A DNA stretch of 64,000 bases from assembly GCA_948144175.1 (NCBI GenBank), contig CANXME010002580.1, forward strand, positions 119,655-183,654, written 5' to 3'. Shown piece after piece: positions 1-9,272 of the stretch (positions are counted from its first letter, which is position 1; the number at the start of each line of letters is the position of its first letter). Below the pieces are notes generated by a model. That model did no database searches, was not told the DNA's origin, and worked only from the letters and a program-made list of their open reading frames with translations. The DNA comes from Closterium sp. NIES-65 (Eukaryota; Streptophyta; Zygnematophyceae; Desmidiales; Closteriaceae). The translations under genes were made by a program, and so were the position numbers.

Positions 1-418
1 TGCTCGTACCTCCATGATCCATGCGGCTGCTCCCCATTTCTTGTGGCCGTTTGCGGTCCGATACGCCGCGCATTAGCTCAACCTCTCGCCCCGTGTCTCT
101 GCTCCAGAGACCTCGCCCACACTACGTTGGACGGGACAGCCTGGTGATGTGTCGTCGTTTTGGGTTTGGGGCGCGCTCTCCCTTGTTCGTGATACCAAAG
201 CGAGCAAGCTCTCTCCTTGCACTCTCCGTTGTGTCTTCCTGGGCTTCCCCACCGACGCTCCACCCTGGCAGTTCTACCACCCTGCCTCTCGTCGTGTTCT
301 GTCCTCTCAGGACGTCACCTTCGACGAGTCGGTCTGTTACTACCGACTTCACCCGTACGCATCCCACCCGGTCCCCCTTGCACCCCTCTTCCTGGTACCA
401 GTCCCCCCCCCTCGGTAG
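1..418 (+). pseudogene. pol: R1 integrase C-terminal fragment
   Basis: Translation in changing frames gives the C-terminal half of a copia integrase: the segment around the AAPHFLWPF-like stretch, the FWVWG stretch, then CVFLGFPTD and SQDVTFDES, which close the integrase in all related copies here. The DDE catalytic residues would lie upstream of the window. Base changes relative to R2 and R7 have altered the conserved GSRAFVRD stretch to GALSLVRD. A stop follows a proline-rich tail at 416-418. Decayed remnant. Confidence 0.75.
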
Positions 419-1826
419 ACCCCCTCCCCCCACAGGGTCCTGCTCCCTCAGGTGTGTCCCAGGTAGACCCACCCCCCTTGGATGAGCCAGTTGAGATCTC
501 TTTTGACTCCTCTGACTCACCTGAGGGGGTTGACGCCGTCGCCGACGACACGGCGACCACTCGCCACACTCCTCGCTTGGCGACCCCCCCGAGTTTCCCG
601 CCACGGCCGTCTTTGCTGCCTCCACAGCCTGCTGCTGTGGACTATGGAGCTGAGACTACTGGAGCTGGGGCTGGGGGTGGTGAGTCTGGGGGTGCCCGCT
701 CTCCTCGTCTGGCTACCCCCCCCCCCAGGTTCCCACCTCTGCCGTCTTCGCCGCCTCTGCAGCCTACTGCTGTAGACACTGGAGCAGTGACTGAGGGTGC
801 TGGGACTGAGGGTACTAAGTTTGAGGGTGCTGAGCCTGAGGGTCCTGGGACTGAGGGTACTGAGACTTTGGGTGCTGACTCTGGGGGTCCTGAGACTTCG
901 AGTGCTGACTCTGGGGGTGCTGCGAGTCCTTCTGGAGGTTCTGGAGCTGGTGGCACTGGAGGTACTGGTGCTACTGGTGCTGGAGTTGCGGGAGCTGCTG
1001 ATCCTGGAGGTGCTGGTACTGCTGGTGCTGGAGGCGTTGGAGCTGGAGGTACTGGAGGTGTTGGAGCTACTGGTCCCGGAGGTGCTCGTACTGGAGGTGC
1101 AAGAGGTGCTACTGGAGCTACTAGCACAGGAGGTACTAGAGGTACTACTGGTGCTGGAGGCGCTGGAGCTGGAGCTGGAGGCACTGGAGGTGCTGGAGGT
1201 ACTACTGGTGCTCGAGGTGCTGGCGCTGTCGGAGCTCGTGGTGCTGGAGGTGCTGGTGCTACTGGTGCTGGAGGTGTTGCTGGGGGTACTGGAGGAGCTG
1301 CTCGTGCTGGAGGAACGGGAGCTACTGGTGCTCTTCGCCACCTTCTCAGTCTTCCGCCAGGTGCTACTGGCTTCCCTGTGGCAGGTACTACTCCACCGTT
1401 GCCGTGTCCGCCAGCAGACCAGTCGCAGCCACCGCTGCTAACACACTCCCAACTGCCTGCTCCTGCTCCTTACACTGCGATGTCAGAGTCCCTGACTGAG
1501 CGTCGGGAGCCTGAGACTCGTGCTTCCACCCCTGAGCGTCGAGAGCCTGAGTCTAGCTTTGACCTTGAGCCTGAGCCTAGAGCTGATGTCTGTGCTTGTG
1601 TTCCTCGTGTTCGTCGTCCGCGTGCTCCGGGTGTCCCCGGCACTCACGACATGACACTCCGTCCTTCCTCTGTTCCTCAGCGTGATGTACTACCGCTACC
1701 TCCTGCGTCCTCTCTTCCTGACGTTGCTGACCCTCCGTCTGACCTTGCTCGTGCGTCCAGTCCGATTGTTACTCGCCTTCTTGCTACGGTTGTGCACTAG
1801 TAGCCGAGCTCGTTAACTTTGCTGCT
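419..1826 (+). pseudogene. R1 Gly/Ala/Glu-rich integrase-RT linker
   Basis: A long open stretch of low-complexity coding sequence built from degenerate GGNGCT/GGAGGT triplet blocks encodes a Gly, Ala, Thr, Glu and Pro-rich spacer between integrase and RT. It ends in a Pro/Ser/Arg-rich part and a stop at 1798-1800. The same spacer occurs in every related element of this window, so it is a normal part of this superfamily and not a separate glycine-rich protein gene. Here it is the longest copy, with about 400 residues. The PQ-LREW module seen in other linkers was not found in this copy. Confidence 0.7.
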
Positions 1827-3609
1827 GTGTACCACCTAGACTACCTTGCGAGTCTTGTCTCTGACCCTGTCCCTGCCTGTCCTCCGTCCGTCGGGGGTGA
1901 GACTGCTCTTGGCCGTACTGCCCTTGGTTGTGACGTTCTTGAGGATAGACAGGAGGAGTTGGAGTGCCTTGCTGCCGCTTCACCCCATCACGCGACCATG
2001 CTGCTTGCCCGTGAGGGAGACCCGTATGCACTTGACATCCCCACCCCGCGCTCCTACAGGGAGGCGATCTCGGGTGAGTACTCCTCTCAGTGGCAGACAG
2101 CCATGGACACAGAGATGGCTTCCTGGAAGTCCACAGGCACCTACGTCGACGAGGTTCCCCCACCTGGGGCGAACATCGTCAGTGGCATGTGGATTTTCAG
2201 GGTGAAGCGGCCGCCGGGTTCTCCGCCTGCCTTCAAGGCACGTTACGTTGCTCGAGGCTTCAGTCAGCGTGCGGGGGCCGACTTCTTTCAGACCTTCTCC
2301 CCCACCCCGAAGATGATCACTCTTCGGGTCTTGCTACACGTTGGAGCTCAGCGTGACTACGAGCTGCACTCCCTCGACTTCTCGACAGCTTTCTTGCAAG
2401 GTAGCCTTCATGAGGCCATCTGGTTGCGCCGTCCACAGGGCTTCACTAGGTCGTTTCCTGAGAGTACCCAGTAGAGCCTACGGCGACCAATTGACGGCCT
2501 TCGTCAAGCGCCCCGTGAGTGGCACGACACACTGAGGACGACACTTGCAGCTCTTGGGTTTGCTCCTTCGACTGCTGACCCGTCGCTGTTTCTACGGACC
2601 GACACTACTCGGCCGCCGTTCTACATCCTCGTGTACATCGACGACTTGATTTTTCCTACTGCTGAGACTGAAGCACTGGCCCTAGTGAAGTCGGAGCTGC
2701 AAGAGAGACACACGTGCACAGACCTGGGTGAGCTGCGGAGCTATCTTGGCTTGCAGATCACCCGGGACAGACCACGGCGCACCATCACCCTCACTTAGTC
2801 ACACATGGTGCACCAGGTCCTTCAGCGCCACGTACTCCTCGCTAGAGCCCACTCCTCTGGCTACCGGTCACTCGCTCTCAGCTCCACCTTCGGACGAGTC
2901 CGTAGAGCCGAGTGGTCCGTACCCAGAGCTTGTGCGCTGCCTCATGTACCTGATGACGTGCACACGACCTGACCTCAAGTACCCTCACAGTCTTCTGGCT
3001 CGCTACGTGGCACCCGATAGGCACCGAAAGGTGCACTTTGATGCTGCGAAGAGGGTTCTGCGTTACTTGTGCAGCACATCGGGCATGGGGCTAGTGCTTG
3101 GAGGACGGGGTTTGGTGGTCCTCACGTGACACTCTGGTGCTTCTTGGGCCGACGACCAGGCTACTCAGCGTTCGTCACAGGGCTACTTCTTCAGTCTTGG
3201 CGCTGGTTCTGTCTCGTGGAGGTCCACTCGTTCTTCTTCTGTGCTTGGTTCCAGTTGTGAGGAAGAGATCTACGCTGGGGCCATGGCTGCACAGGAGCTC
3301 CGCTAGCTGACCTACCGGCTGACCGACATGGGGGAGCGGACTCATTATCCTCCAGTTCTGTACGTCGACAACAAGGTAATGCTTGCTTTGTATCGTGAGC
3401 AGAGATTGGAGCACAGAACGAAGCACATTGCTCTGCACTACTTTCTTGCGCGTGAGCTGCAGCACCGTGGCCAGCTGTGCCTTGCTTTCGTGGCCTCTCG
3501 GGCCAACACTGCTGATGTCTTCACCAAGGCCCTTGGGGCTGGTGATCATCAGCATTTCTGCACTGCTCTTGGGCTTGTGCCCACTCTGCCTCACCTGCTG
3601 GTTTCTTGA
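1827..3609 (+). pseudogene. pol: R1 reverse transcriptase and RNase H, broken
   Basis: The RT N-terminal half is open at 1827-2474 (IPTPRSY, MASWKSTGTYVDEV, GMWIFRVKRPPG, FKARYVARGFSQ, LDFSTAFLQGS). A stop and frame change follow. The catalytic box reads YIDD near 2635. RNase H continues with MTCTRPDL, ASWADDQATQRSSQGY, SSCEEEIYAGAMAAQEL and YVDNKVM, and ends at LPHLLVS (3609). Stops include the ones near 2797, 3129 and 3306. The RNase H glutamate box is EEEIYA where related copies have EAEIYA. Not functional. Confidence 0.85.
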
Positions 3610-3824
3610 ATTGCTCTTGTTGTACACTGCTATATATCTTTATACCTGCATGTTTGCTCTTGTTAGGTTGTGATTGGTGTACTGCCTTGCTATTATAAAT
3701 CTGCATGTGAACTGGCCTTGTGGCCGCCTGCTTGTGCTCAGATTGTGTGGTATCCTTGAGATCCACCCTGGGCTTTGCGTTGCTTGTTCTCTTGCTTGAC
3801 TGGTCTTGTGACCACTGTTCGGTT
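3610..3824 (+). other. R1 3' UTR (5' part)
   Basis: This non-coding stretch has the block common to these elements: GTGAACTGGCCTTGTGG, then a GTGTGGT...GATCCACCCTG motif and a GACTGGTCTTGTGACC motif. It is broken at 3824 by insertion of R2, and the last five bases CGGTT are duplicated at 16444-16448. Confidence 0.8.
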
Positions 3825-3949
3825 TGTCAGGCATATATGCTAGAGTCTGTGTAGGCTGTAGTGGGGCAGTTCATATGGGGTACAACACTTTAGGGTTTAC
3901 TACTTGTACTCCTCATTGTGCTCAATGCAATCATTCTCGTCTCTCATCA
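3825..3949 (+). repeat. R2 5' LTR (125 bp)
   Basis: Begins TGTCAGGCATATATGC, ends CTCATCA next to a tRNA primer site. A TATA-like ATATATGCTA lies only about 8 bases from the LTR start, followed by the conserved core GTGTAGGCTGTAGTGGGG, GGGGTACAAC and TTAGGGTTT. LTRs this short leave almost no U3 region. Confidence 0.9.
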
Positions 3950-3960
3950 TGGTATCGAGC
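3950..3960 (+). promoter_or_regulatory. R2 primer-binding site
   Basis: TGGTATCGAGC directly follows the LTR and matches the 3' end complement of initiator tRNA-Met (TGGTATCAGAGC) with a small change. Confidence 0.85.
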
Positions 3961-5003
3961 AGGTTCCCTAGTGGGAACGCTACCTAGGGCCCACCACGAT
4001 ACATTTTTTTTTCCTGCCCGGAGCGCGCTTCACTCCTGCCTGAGTCGCGCTCTGTGTGCCCTCCCTACCTTCGAGCCGCCCTTAGTGGCCCCTCTCACGG
4101 CCCCTTTGGACGCCCTTGCGCCCCCTCGCGCCGCCCTCTACGGCCCCTCGCGCCGCCCTTACGGCCCCTTAAGGCCCCTCGCGTCGCCCTTACGGCCCTC
4201 GCGCGCCCCCTTTCGGCCCCTCGCCGCGCTCTTTCCGGCCCCTTGCGACCACGCTACGGCCCCGTCTAGGCCCCTTACGGCCCCTTGCGGCCCCGCTACG
4301 GCCCCGTCTAGGCCCCTTACGGCCCCTCCGCGGCCCCGTGTAGGCCCCTTGCGGCCCCGCTACGGCCCCGTCTAGGCCCCTTACGGCCCCTCCGCGGCCC
4401 CGTCTAGGCCCCTTGCGGCCCCGCTACGGCCCCGTCAAGGCTCCTTACGGCCCCTCCGCGGCCCCGTCTAGGCCCCTTGCGGCCCCGTCGCCGCCTCGTG
4501 CAGCCCCGTCGCCGCCACCAGCGGCCCCGTCGCCACCACCTGCGGCCCCGTCGCCGCCACCTGCGGCCACGCAGCCGCCACCTACGGCCCCGCCGCCACC
4601 TGCGGCCCCGTCGCCGCCAACTGCGGCCCCGTTGCCGCCACATACGGCCCCGTTGTCGTCACCTGCGGCCCCGTCGCCCTCCCCTAGCGGCCCTGTCACC
4701 GCTCAGCCACCCAGCGACCGAGCCGCCGAGCACCCGAGCCGCCCACCTGCCGAGCAGCCGAGCCGCCCACCAGCAGAGCCGCCGAGCAGCCGAGCCGCCC
4801 AGCAGCCGAGCTGCCCTGCCGCCGAGCCACCCAGCAGCCGAGCCGCCCTGTCGCCGAGCCGCCCAGCAGCCGATCCGCCCATCACCCGAGCCGCCCTGTC
4901 GCCGAGCCGCCCTACTGTCCAGCCGCTGCTGTTCCTACCGGTGCTCCCCGGCCCTCCTTCCTCGGACTGGTGAGCTCACTTCCTGCTAGGCCACTGTAGT
5001 CAT
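3961..5003 (+). repeat. R2 GC-rich repeat leader
   Basis: After CCCTAGTGGGAACGC and GGGCCCACCACGA comes a T-run and then about 1 kb of GC-rich tandem repeats. The first block (about 4080-4690) is made of GGCCCC units with TCTAGG, TTACGG, CCGCGG and GCTACGG variants; the second block (about 4700-4920) is made of GCAGCCGAGCCGCC-like units. It closes with ACTGGTGAGC (4966-4975), a C/T-rich stretch ending CTAG, then GTCAT, where the gag ATG should begin but R3 is inserted. Open frames here encode only Pro/Ala/Arg-rich low-complexity and are not called as genes. Confidence 0.8.
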
Positions 5004-5130
5004 TGTCAGAACATTATAGCTTATACATTTGTGTAGGCTGTAGTGGGGTAGCCCATAAGGGGTACAACCCAATTAGGGTTAGAACTTGTACCCAACTCTT
5101 TCATAGTTCAATCATTCTCGTTTCTCATCA
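5004..5130 (+). repeat. R3 5' LTR (127 bp)
   Basis: Starts TGTCAGAACATTATAGC, ends TTTCTCATCA. It has the shared core GTGTAGGCTGTAGTGGGG, GGGGTACAACCC, TTAGGGTT and ACTTGTACCC. Confidence 0.92.
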
Positions 5131-5142
5131 TGGTATCAAGCA
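5131..5142 (+). promoter_or_regulatory. R3 primer-binding site
   Basis: TGGTATCAAGCA immediately after the LTR, close to the initiator tRNA-Met complement. Confidence 0.85.
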
Positions 5143-6192
5143 GGTTCCCGAGTGGGAATGCTGCCTAGGGCCCACCACGATTTATTTTTTCCTGCCCGGA
5201 GCGCGCTTCACTCCTACTTGAGTCGCGTTTCGTGTGCCTACCTACCCTCGAGCCGCCATTAGTGGCCCCTTTGGCCGCCCTTACAGCCCATCGCGCCCCC
5301 CTCTAAGGCCCCTCGCACCGCCCTTACCGCCCCTTACGACCCCCTACGACCCCTTGCGTCGCCCTCTACGGCCCCTCGCGCCGCCCTTACGGCCCCTTAC
5401 GGCCCCACCTAGGCCCCTTACGGCCCCTCCGCGGTCCCGCCTAGGCCCCTTGCGGCCCCGTCTAGACCCCTCCGCGGCCCCGTCTGGCCCCTTACGGCCC
5501 CTTACGGCCCCGCCTAGGCCCCTTACGGCCCCTTCCGCGGCCCCGTCTAGGCCCCTCCGCGGCCCCGTCTAGGTCCCTCCGCGGCCCCGTCTGGCCCCTT
5601 GCGGCCCCGTTTCGACCCCTCTGCGGCCCCGTCTGGCCCCTTTACGGCCCCGTTTAGGCCCCTCCGCGGCCCTGTCTAGGCCTCTTTCGGCCCCAGCTAG
5701 GCCCCTTTCGGCCCCGCTTAGGCCCCTTTCGGCCCTGTCTCGGCCCCTCTGCGGCCGCGCCGCCACCTGCGGCCCCGCCGCCACCTGCAGCCCCACCGCC
5801 ACCTGCGGCCCCGTCGCCGCCACCTACGGCCCTGTCGCCGTCACCCGCGGCCCCGTCGCCCTACCCTAGCGGCCCCATCACCGCTCCGCCACCCAGCGAC
5901 CGAGCCGGCGAGCAGCACAGCAGCCGAGCCGCCCGCCTACCGAGCAGCCGAGCCGCCCAGCAGCCGAGCCGCCCCGCAGCCGAGCCGCCGAGCAGCCGAG
6001 CCGCCCAGCAGCCGAGCCGCCTTGCCGCCAAGCCGCCCAGTACCCGAGGCGCCCTGCAGCCGAGCCACCCTGCCGCCGAGCCGCCGAGCCACCGAGCCGC
6101 CCTACTGTCTAGCAGCTGCTCTTCCTACCGGTGCTCCCCGACCCCTCCTTCCTAGGACTGGTGAGCTCACTTCCTCCTAGGCCTCTGCAGTC
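5143..6192 (+). repeat. R3 GC-rich repeat leader
   Basis: A leader of the R2 type. It has GGCCCC(G)TCTAGG / CCCCTCCGC units of about 22 bp (5240-5770), a CGCCACCTGCGGCCC part (5760-5860), and a GCAGCCGAGCCGCC block (5900-6110). It ends in ACTGGTGAGC (6157-6166), a pyrimidine stretch, CTAG, and the gag ATG at 6193. Confidence 0.8.
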
Positions 6193-7700
6193 ATGGCTAC
6201 CCCCAGTGTCCTCACTTTTGATGCTGAGGGCCCTGCCGTTGACTTTGAGGTCTGGGTCGATGACCTCCAGCTGTTTCTCCACTGCGATAGGGCAGACGGC
6301 CTCTCCCTGTTTGACATCACTTCTGGTGCCTCTCCTGCCCCTGCTGCTGATGCTGACACCACTATTCACTCACAGTGGGCCACGCGCGATGTTGTTGGTC
6401 GCCTTGCTGTGCGCCGCCAATTACCGACCACTGAGCGTGCACACTTTAGCCAGTACAAGAGTGCTCAGACCTTTACGACGCTGTAGTTGCACGCTACTCT
6501 TCCCCTGCCACTGCTGCATTGAGCCGCCTCATGCTACCGTACCTCTTCCCTGACCTTGCTGCCTTTCCCACAGTCACTGACCTCATTACGCACCTCCGCA
6601 CTAGTGACACTCGCTACCGCGCTGTGCTTCCTGCTGAGTGTTGCGCCAAGAACCCCCCCCCAATGTACATCACCCTCTACTAGAAAGTCACCCGGCTCCC
6701 TGACTCTCTCCGCGTAGTCAGGAACCACTTCCTCTCAGTTTGCCCCACCACTCTCACCGTTGACCTCCTCGAGAAGGCCCTCCTAGCGATAGAGAAGAGC
6801 ATAGTCGCTGTAGGAGCCTCTCGTGGTGACCCTCACACCCCCGTCTTTGAGGGGTGTTCTCCCTCCCCCCTCTTGCCCTCTGTTGCCTCTGCTGCTGCGG
6901 CCGACCTCGTTGGTTTCGAGTCGGTCGGCGCTGCGTCTGCCCCGAGTAGGAAACGCCGCACCGGCAGGGGCAAGGGGGGCAAGGGCATTGGAGGGGCTGG
7001 AGGGGGCGGTGGAGGTGGTGGTGGAGGCACTGGAGGGAGTGGGGGTGGTGGTGGGAGTGGTGCCGGGGGTGGCGGCGGCGGCGGCAGCAGTGGAGGAGGC
7101 GGAGGCGGTGGAGGTGGCGGAGGGAGCGGAGGCGGCGGAGGTGGCGGAGGAGGCGGAGGTGGAGGAGGCGGCGGAGGCGACGGCGGCGGTGGTGGAGCGG
7201 GTCGCGACTCTGCGCAGAGGAGTGGCTCAGGTGGTGGTCCGCGCCAGCAGCAGCAGAGTGGTGTGACCCTGTCCCCTCAGCAGCTTCGTGGGTGGTACGC
7301 TGCGCGTCAGCGTGGTGGGGGCTTTGGTCCCTGCGCTTACGTCCTCCGTACCGGCGACCGAGCTGGTGAGCAGTGCGGAGGCCCGCACTCCACCCAGCGC
7401 TGCTTTGGTCGCCTGACGGACGCGTGGCGTCGCCAGTTCCCTGAGGCTTCAGAGATCCCTCGCTGGGGAGATCTGTCTAAGGCCGGGGTTGCTATCTTTG
7501 ATCTTGATTTTGATGCTATTCTTGCTGCCATGTATGCTGTTGATACTAGTGTTGCGGGTGACTGTTACCTGTGTGTACCGCCTGATCCGGGCATTGAGGC
7601 CGCTGCTCTAGGTGCTGGTGAGGCTACTGCTCTAGGTGCTAGTGCTTCTGCTGCCCCAGGTGCCAGTGCGTCTGCTGCCCCAGGTGCTGGTGAGTCGTCT
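6193..7700 (+). pseudogene. gag: R3 gag, frameshifted
   Basis: The ATG at 6193 follows the leader directly and begins MATPSVLTFDAEG, the start shared with R2, R7 and R8. The N-terminal part is the copia UBN2-like Gag domain (WVDDLQLFL, RAHFSQYKSAQ). A one-base deletion near 6470 shifts the frame, and a stop lies near 6681 (TLY-stop). Gag resumes with LPDSLRVVRNHF and CPTTLTVDLLEKALL. Then follow a poly-Gly tract (about 6980-7200), LSPQQLRGWYAARQ, and a zinc-knuckle-like C-X13-C-X3-H-X4-C (CAYVLRTGD...CGGPHSTQRC). An AILAAMYAV...CYLCVPPDPGIE domain ends Gag. The polyC tract at 6653-6661 keeps frame here. Confidence 0.85.
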
Positions 7701-9272
7701 CTCTTAGGTACTACGTCGGCTCAGGCCTTCCACACCTTCACCCTGGACTCGGGTGCGTCCCGCTCCTTCTTTCGAGACCGCACCACTCTTACGCCGCTCA
7801 GTCGCCCGGTTGCAGTCTCCCTGGCAGACCCCTCTGGGGGTCCTGTCCTTGCTAGCTTCTCCACTGTCCTACCATGCCCGGCAGCCCCCTCTGGCACCCT
7901 GTCTGGTCTCTACTTCCCCTCGTTCTCTACGAACTTGGTGAGTGGAGCGGACCCACAGGATAAGGGGGTTGACCAGTTCACTCCTGCGAGTCAGCGAGTG
8001 ACCCACTGCACGTGTGCTCGGACAAGCCGACACTTGGCCACGTTCACCCGTCGGCCAGGGTCGAGCCTGTACACCCTTACTACTGAGTCTCCTCCTGCTA
8101 CTGAGTCTGCCCAGGTAGCTGCGTCGAGTCAGGTGTTTGCTGCGGCGTCCAGGTCTAGTCTTGAGTGTGCTCCCTGCTCGTATCGTCTGCTGTCCCACCA
8201 GACTCTCCTTTGGCACCACCGCCTTGGTCACCCCTCCTTGCCTCGTCTCCGAGGCATGGCCTCCCGTGTCCTTGTCTCTGGTCTCCCTCGGTCTCTCCCT
8301 CCCCTTCCTCCGGGGCCTGGCCCTACCTGCGTCCCCTGCGTCGAGGGGCGACAGCGCGCCGCCCCTCACTCCTCTGAGTCTCCTCCGAGAGAGGCTCCGC
8401 TGCAGACTCTCCACATGGACGTGTTGGGCCCAGCCCGCGTCAGTGGGCAGGGGCGAGAGCGGTACTTTCTGCTGGTGGTTGATGACTACTCGCGTTACAC
8501 CACAGTCTTCCCCATGCGCATGAGGGGTGATGTCACTGAGGTGTTGATCGACTGGATCCGCGCAGCTCGTCTCCAGCTCAGAGAGAGTTTCGGCTCGGAG
8601 CTGCGCGAGTGCTTTGCCCGCCGTTGGAGACGTGCTGCTGAGAATGGGGGTGTTGCGGGGGCTATCGGAGTTGGTCCTGCTGGAGCTGCTGGTTGTGCTC
8701 GTGCTGCTGAAGATGGAGCTGCAGGGGGTGTTGGCGCTGGTGTTTCTACCGGCCCTGGTGCGTGTGGGGGTGCTACTGAGGCTGCTGGAGTTGACGGTCC
8801 TACTGGAGCTGGTGCTGTTGGAGCTGGAGCTGTTGGAGCTGGAGCTGCTGGGGGTGTTGGCGCTGGCCGTGCTGCTGGCGCTAGTGCTTCTGAGGGTGCT
8901 GGAGTTGGCGCTGTTGGAGCTGGAGGTGATGCTGGCGCAGGTGCTGCCTCTGGGGGTACTGGTGCTGTCCTTGCTGGTTGTGGAGGCGCTGCGCGGCCGC
9001 GGCCGTACTTCGTTCCGCTCCTGGAGCAGGCTCTTGGTCTCCCGCCCTCTACTGGTCCTGCTCCTCCCTTAGAGTGTCCACAGCCTGTCCAGTCGCAGTC
9101 ACAGTTACAGCCCGCCTCCCCTCTACCTGCTCCTTCTCCCTACACTGGTCCTACTGGAGGTCTTGCTGAGCGTTGTGAGCTTGCGTCACGTCCTGCGTCG
9201 CCTGTTCGTGCTGCTCGCACTAGTGGTCGTACTGCGCGTCCGTGTCCTCCTACAGTCCCCGGCACACACTAG
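6873..9272 (+). CDS. pol: R3 Gag C-terminus, protease, GAG-pre-integrase, deleted integrase and linker (799 codons open)
   Basis: This is one open frame that continues from the Gag poly-Gly region. Protease has the catalytic DSGAS at about 7747. GAG-pre-integrase has LLWHHRLGHPSLPRL with CVPCVEG, the HHCC zinc site. Integrase starts LHMDVLGP (first catalytic Asp) and VVDDYSRYTTVFP, then jumps at about 8600 from LRESFGSE straight into the linker module ELRECFARRWRR. The second Asp and the Glu are therefore missing. The linker is Gly/Ala-rich. A TAG at 9270-9272 ends the frame just before RT. The annotated start is arbitrary, since the real protein would start at the gag ATG. Confidence 0.85.
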   Translation: MPSVASAAAADLVGFESVGAASAPSRKRRTGRGKGGKGIGGAGGGGGGGGGGTGGSGGGGGSGAGGGGGGGSSGGGGGGGGGGGSGGGGGGGGGGGGGGGGGDGGGGGAGRDSAQRSGSGGGPRQQQQSGVTLSPQQLRGWYAARQRGGGFGPCAYVLRTGDRAGEQCGGPHSTQRCFGRLTDAWRRQFPEASEIPRWGDLSKAGVAIFDLDFDAILAAMYAVDTSVAGDCYLCVPPDPGIEAAALGAGEATALGASASAAPGASASAAPGAGESSLLGTTSAQAFHTFTLDSGASRSFFRDRTTLTPLSRPVAVSLADPSGGPVLASFSTVLPCPAAPSGTLSGLYFPSFSTNLVSGADPQDKGVDQFTPASQRVTHCTCARTSRHLATFTRRPGSSLYTLTTESPPATESAQVAASSQVFAAASRSSLECAPCSYRLLSHQTLLWHHRLGHPSLPRLRGMASRVLVSGLPRSLPPLPPGPGPTCVPCVEGRQRAAPHSSESPPREAPLQTLHMDVLGPARVSGQGRERYFLLVVDDYSRYTTVFPMRMRGDVTEVLIDWIRAARLQLRESFGSELRECFARRWRRAAENGGVAGAIGVGPAGAAGCARAAEDGAAGGVGAGVSTGPGACGGATEAAGVDGPTGAGAVGAGAVGAGAAGGVGAGRAAGASASEGAGVGAVGAGGDAGAGAASGGTGAVLAGCGGAARPRPYFVPLLEQALGLPPSTGPAPPLECPQPVQSQSQLQPASPLPAPSPYTGPTGGLAERCELASRPASPVRAARTSGRTARPCPPTVPGTH

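Noticed and set aside
797..1441. Leucine-rich frames in the linkers as membrane or leucine-rich-repeat proteins
   Set aside because: They are out-of-phase readings of the GGTGCTGGAGCT-type code of the linker.
217..1800. Separate gene for a glycine-rich, elastin-like or silk-like protein
   Set aside because: The same Gly/Ala-rich frame lies between integrase and RT in every related element; it is a polyprotein linker.
3890..3910. Telomeric repeat remnants (TTTAGGG)
   Set aside because: Only single copies inside each LTR, no arrays; better read as a telo-box-like promoter motif.
3825..5130. Tandem LTR-leader-LTR-leader array made by template switching
   Set aside because: Explained by R3 nested in R2, with matching LTR pairs and duplications further downstream.
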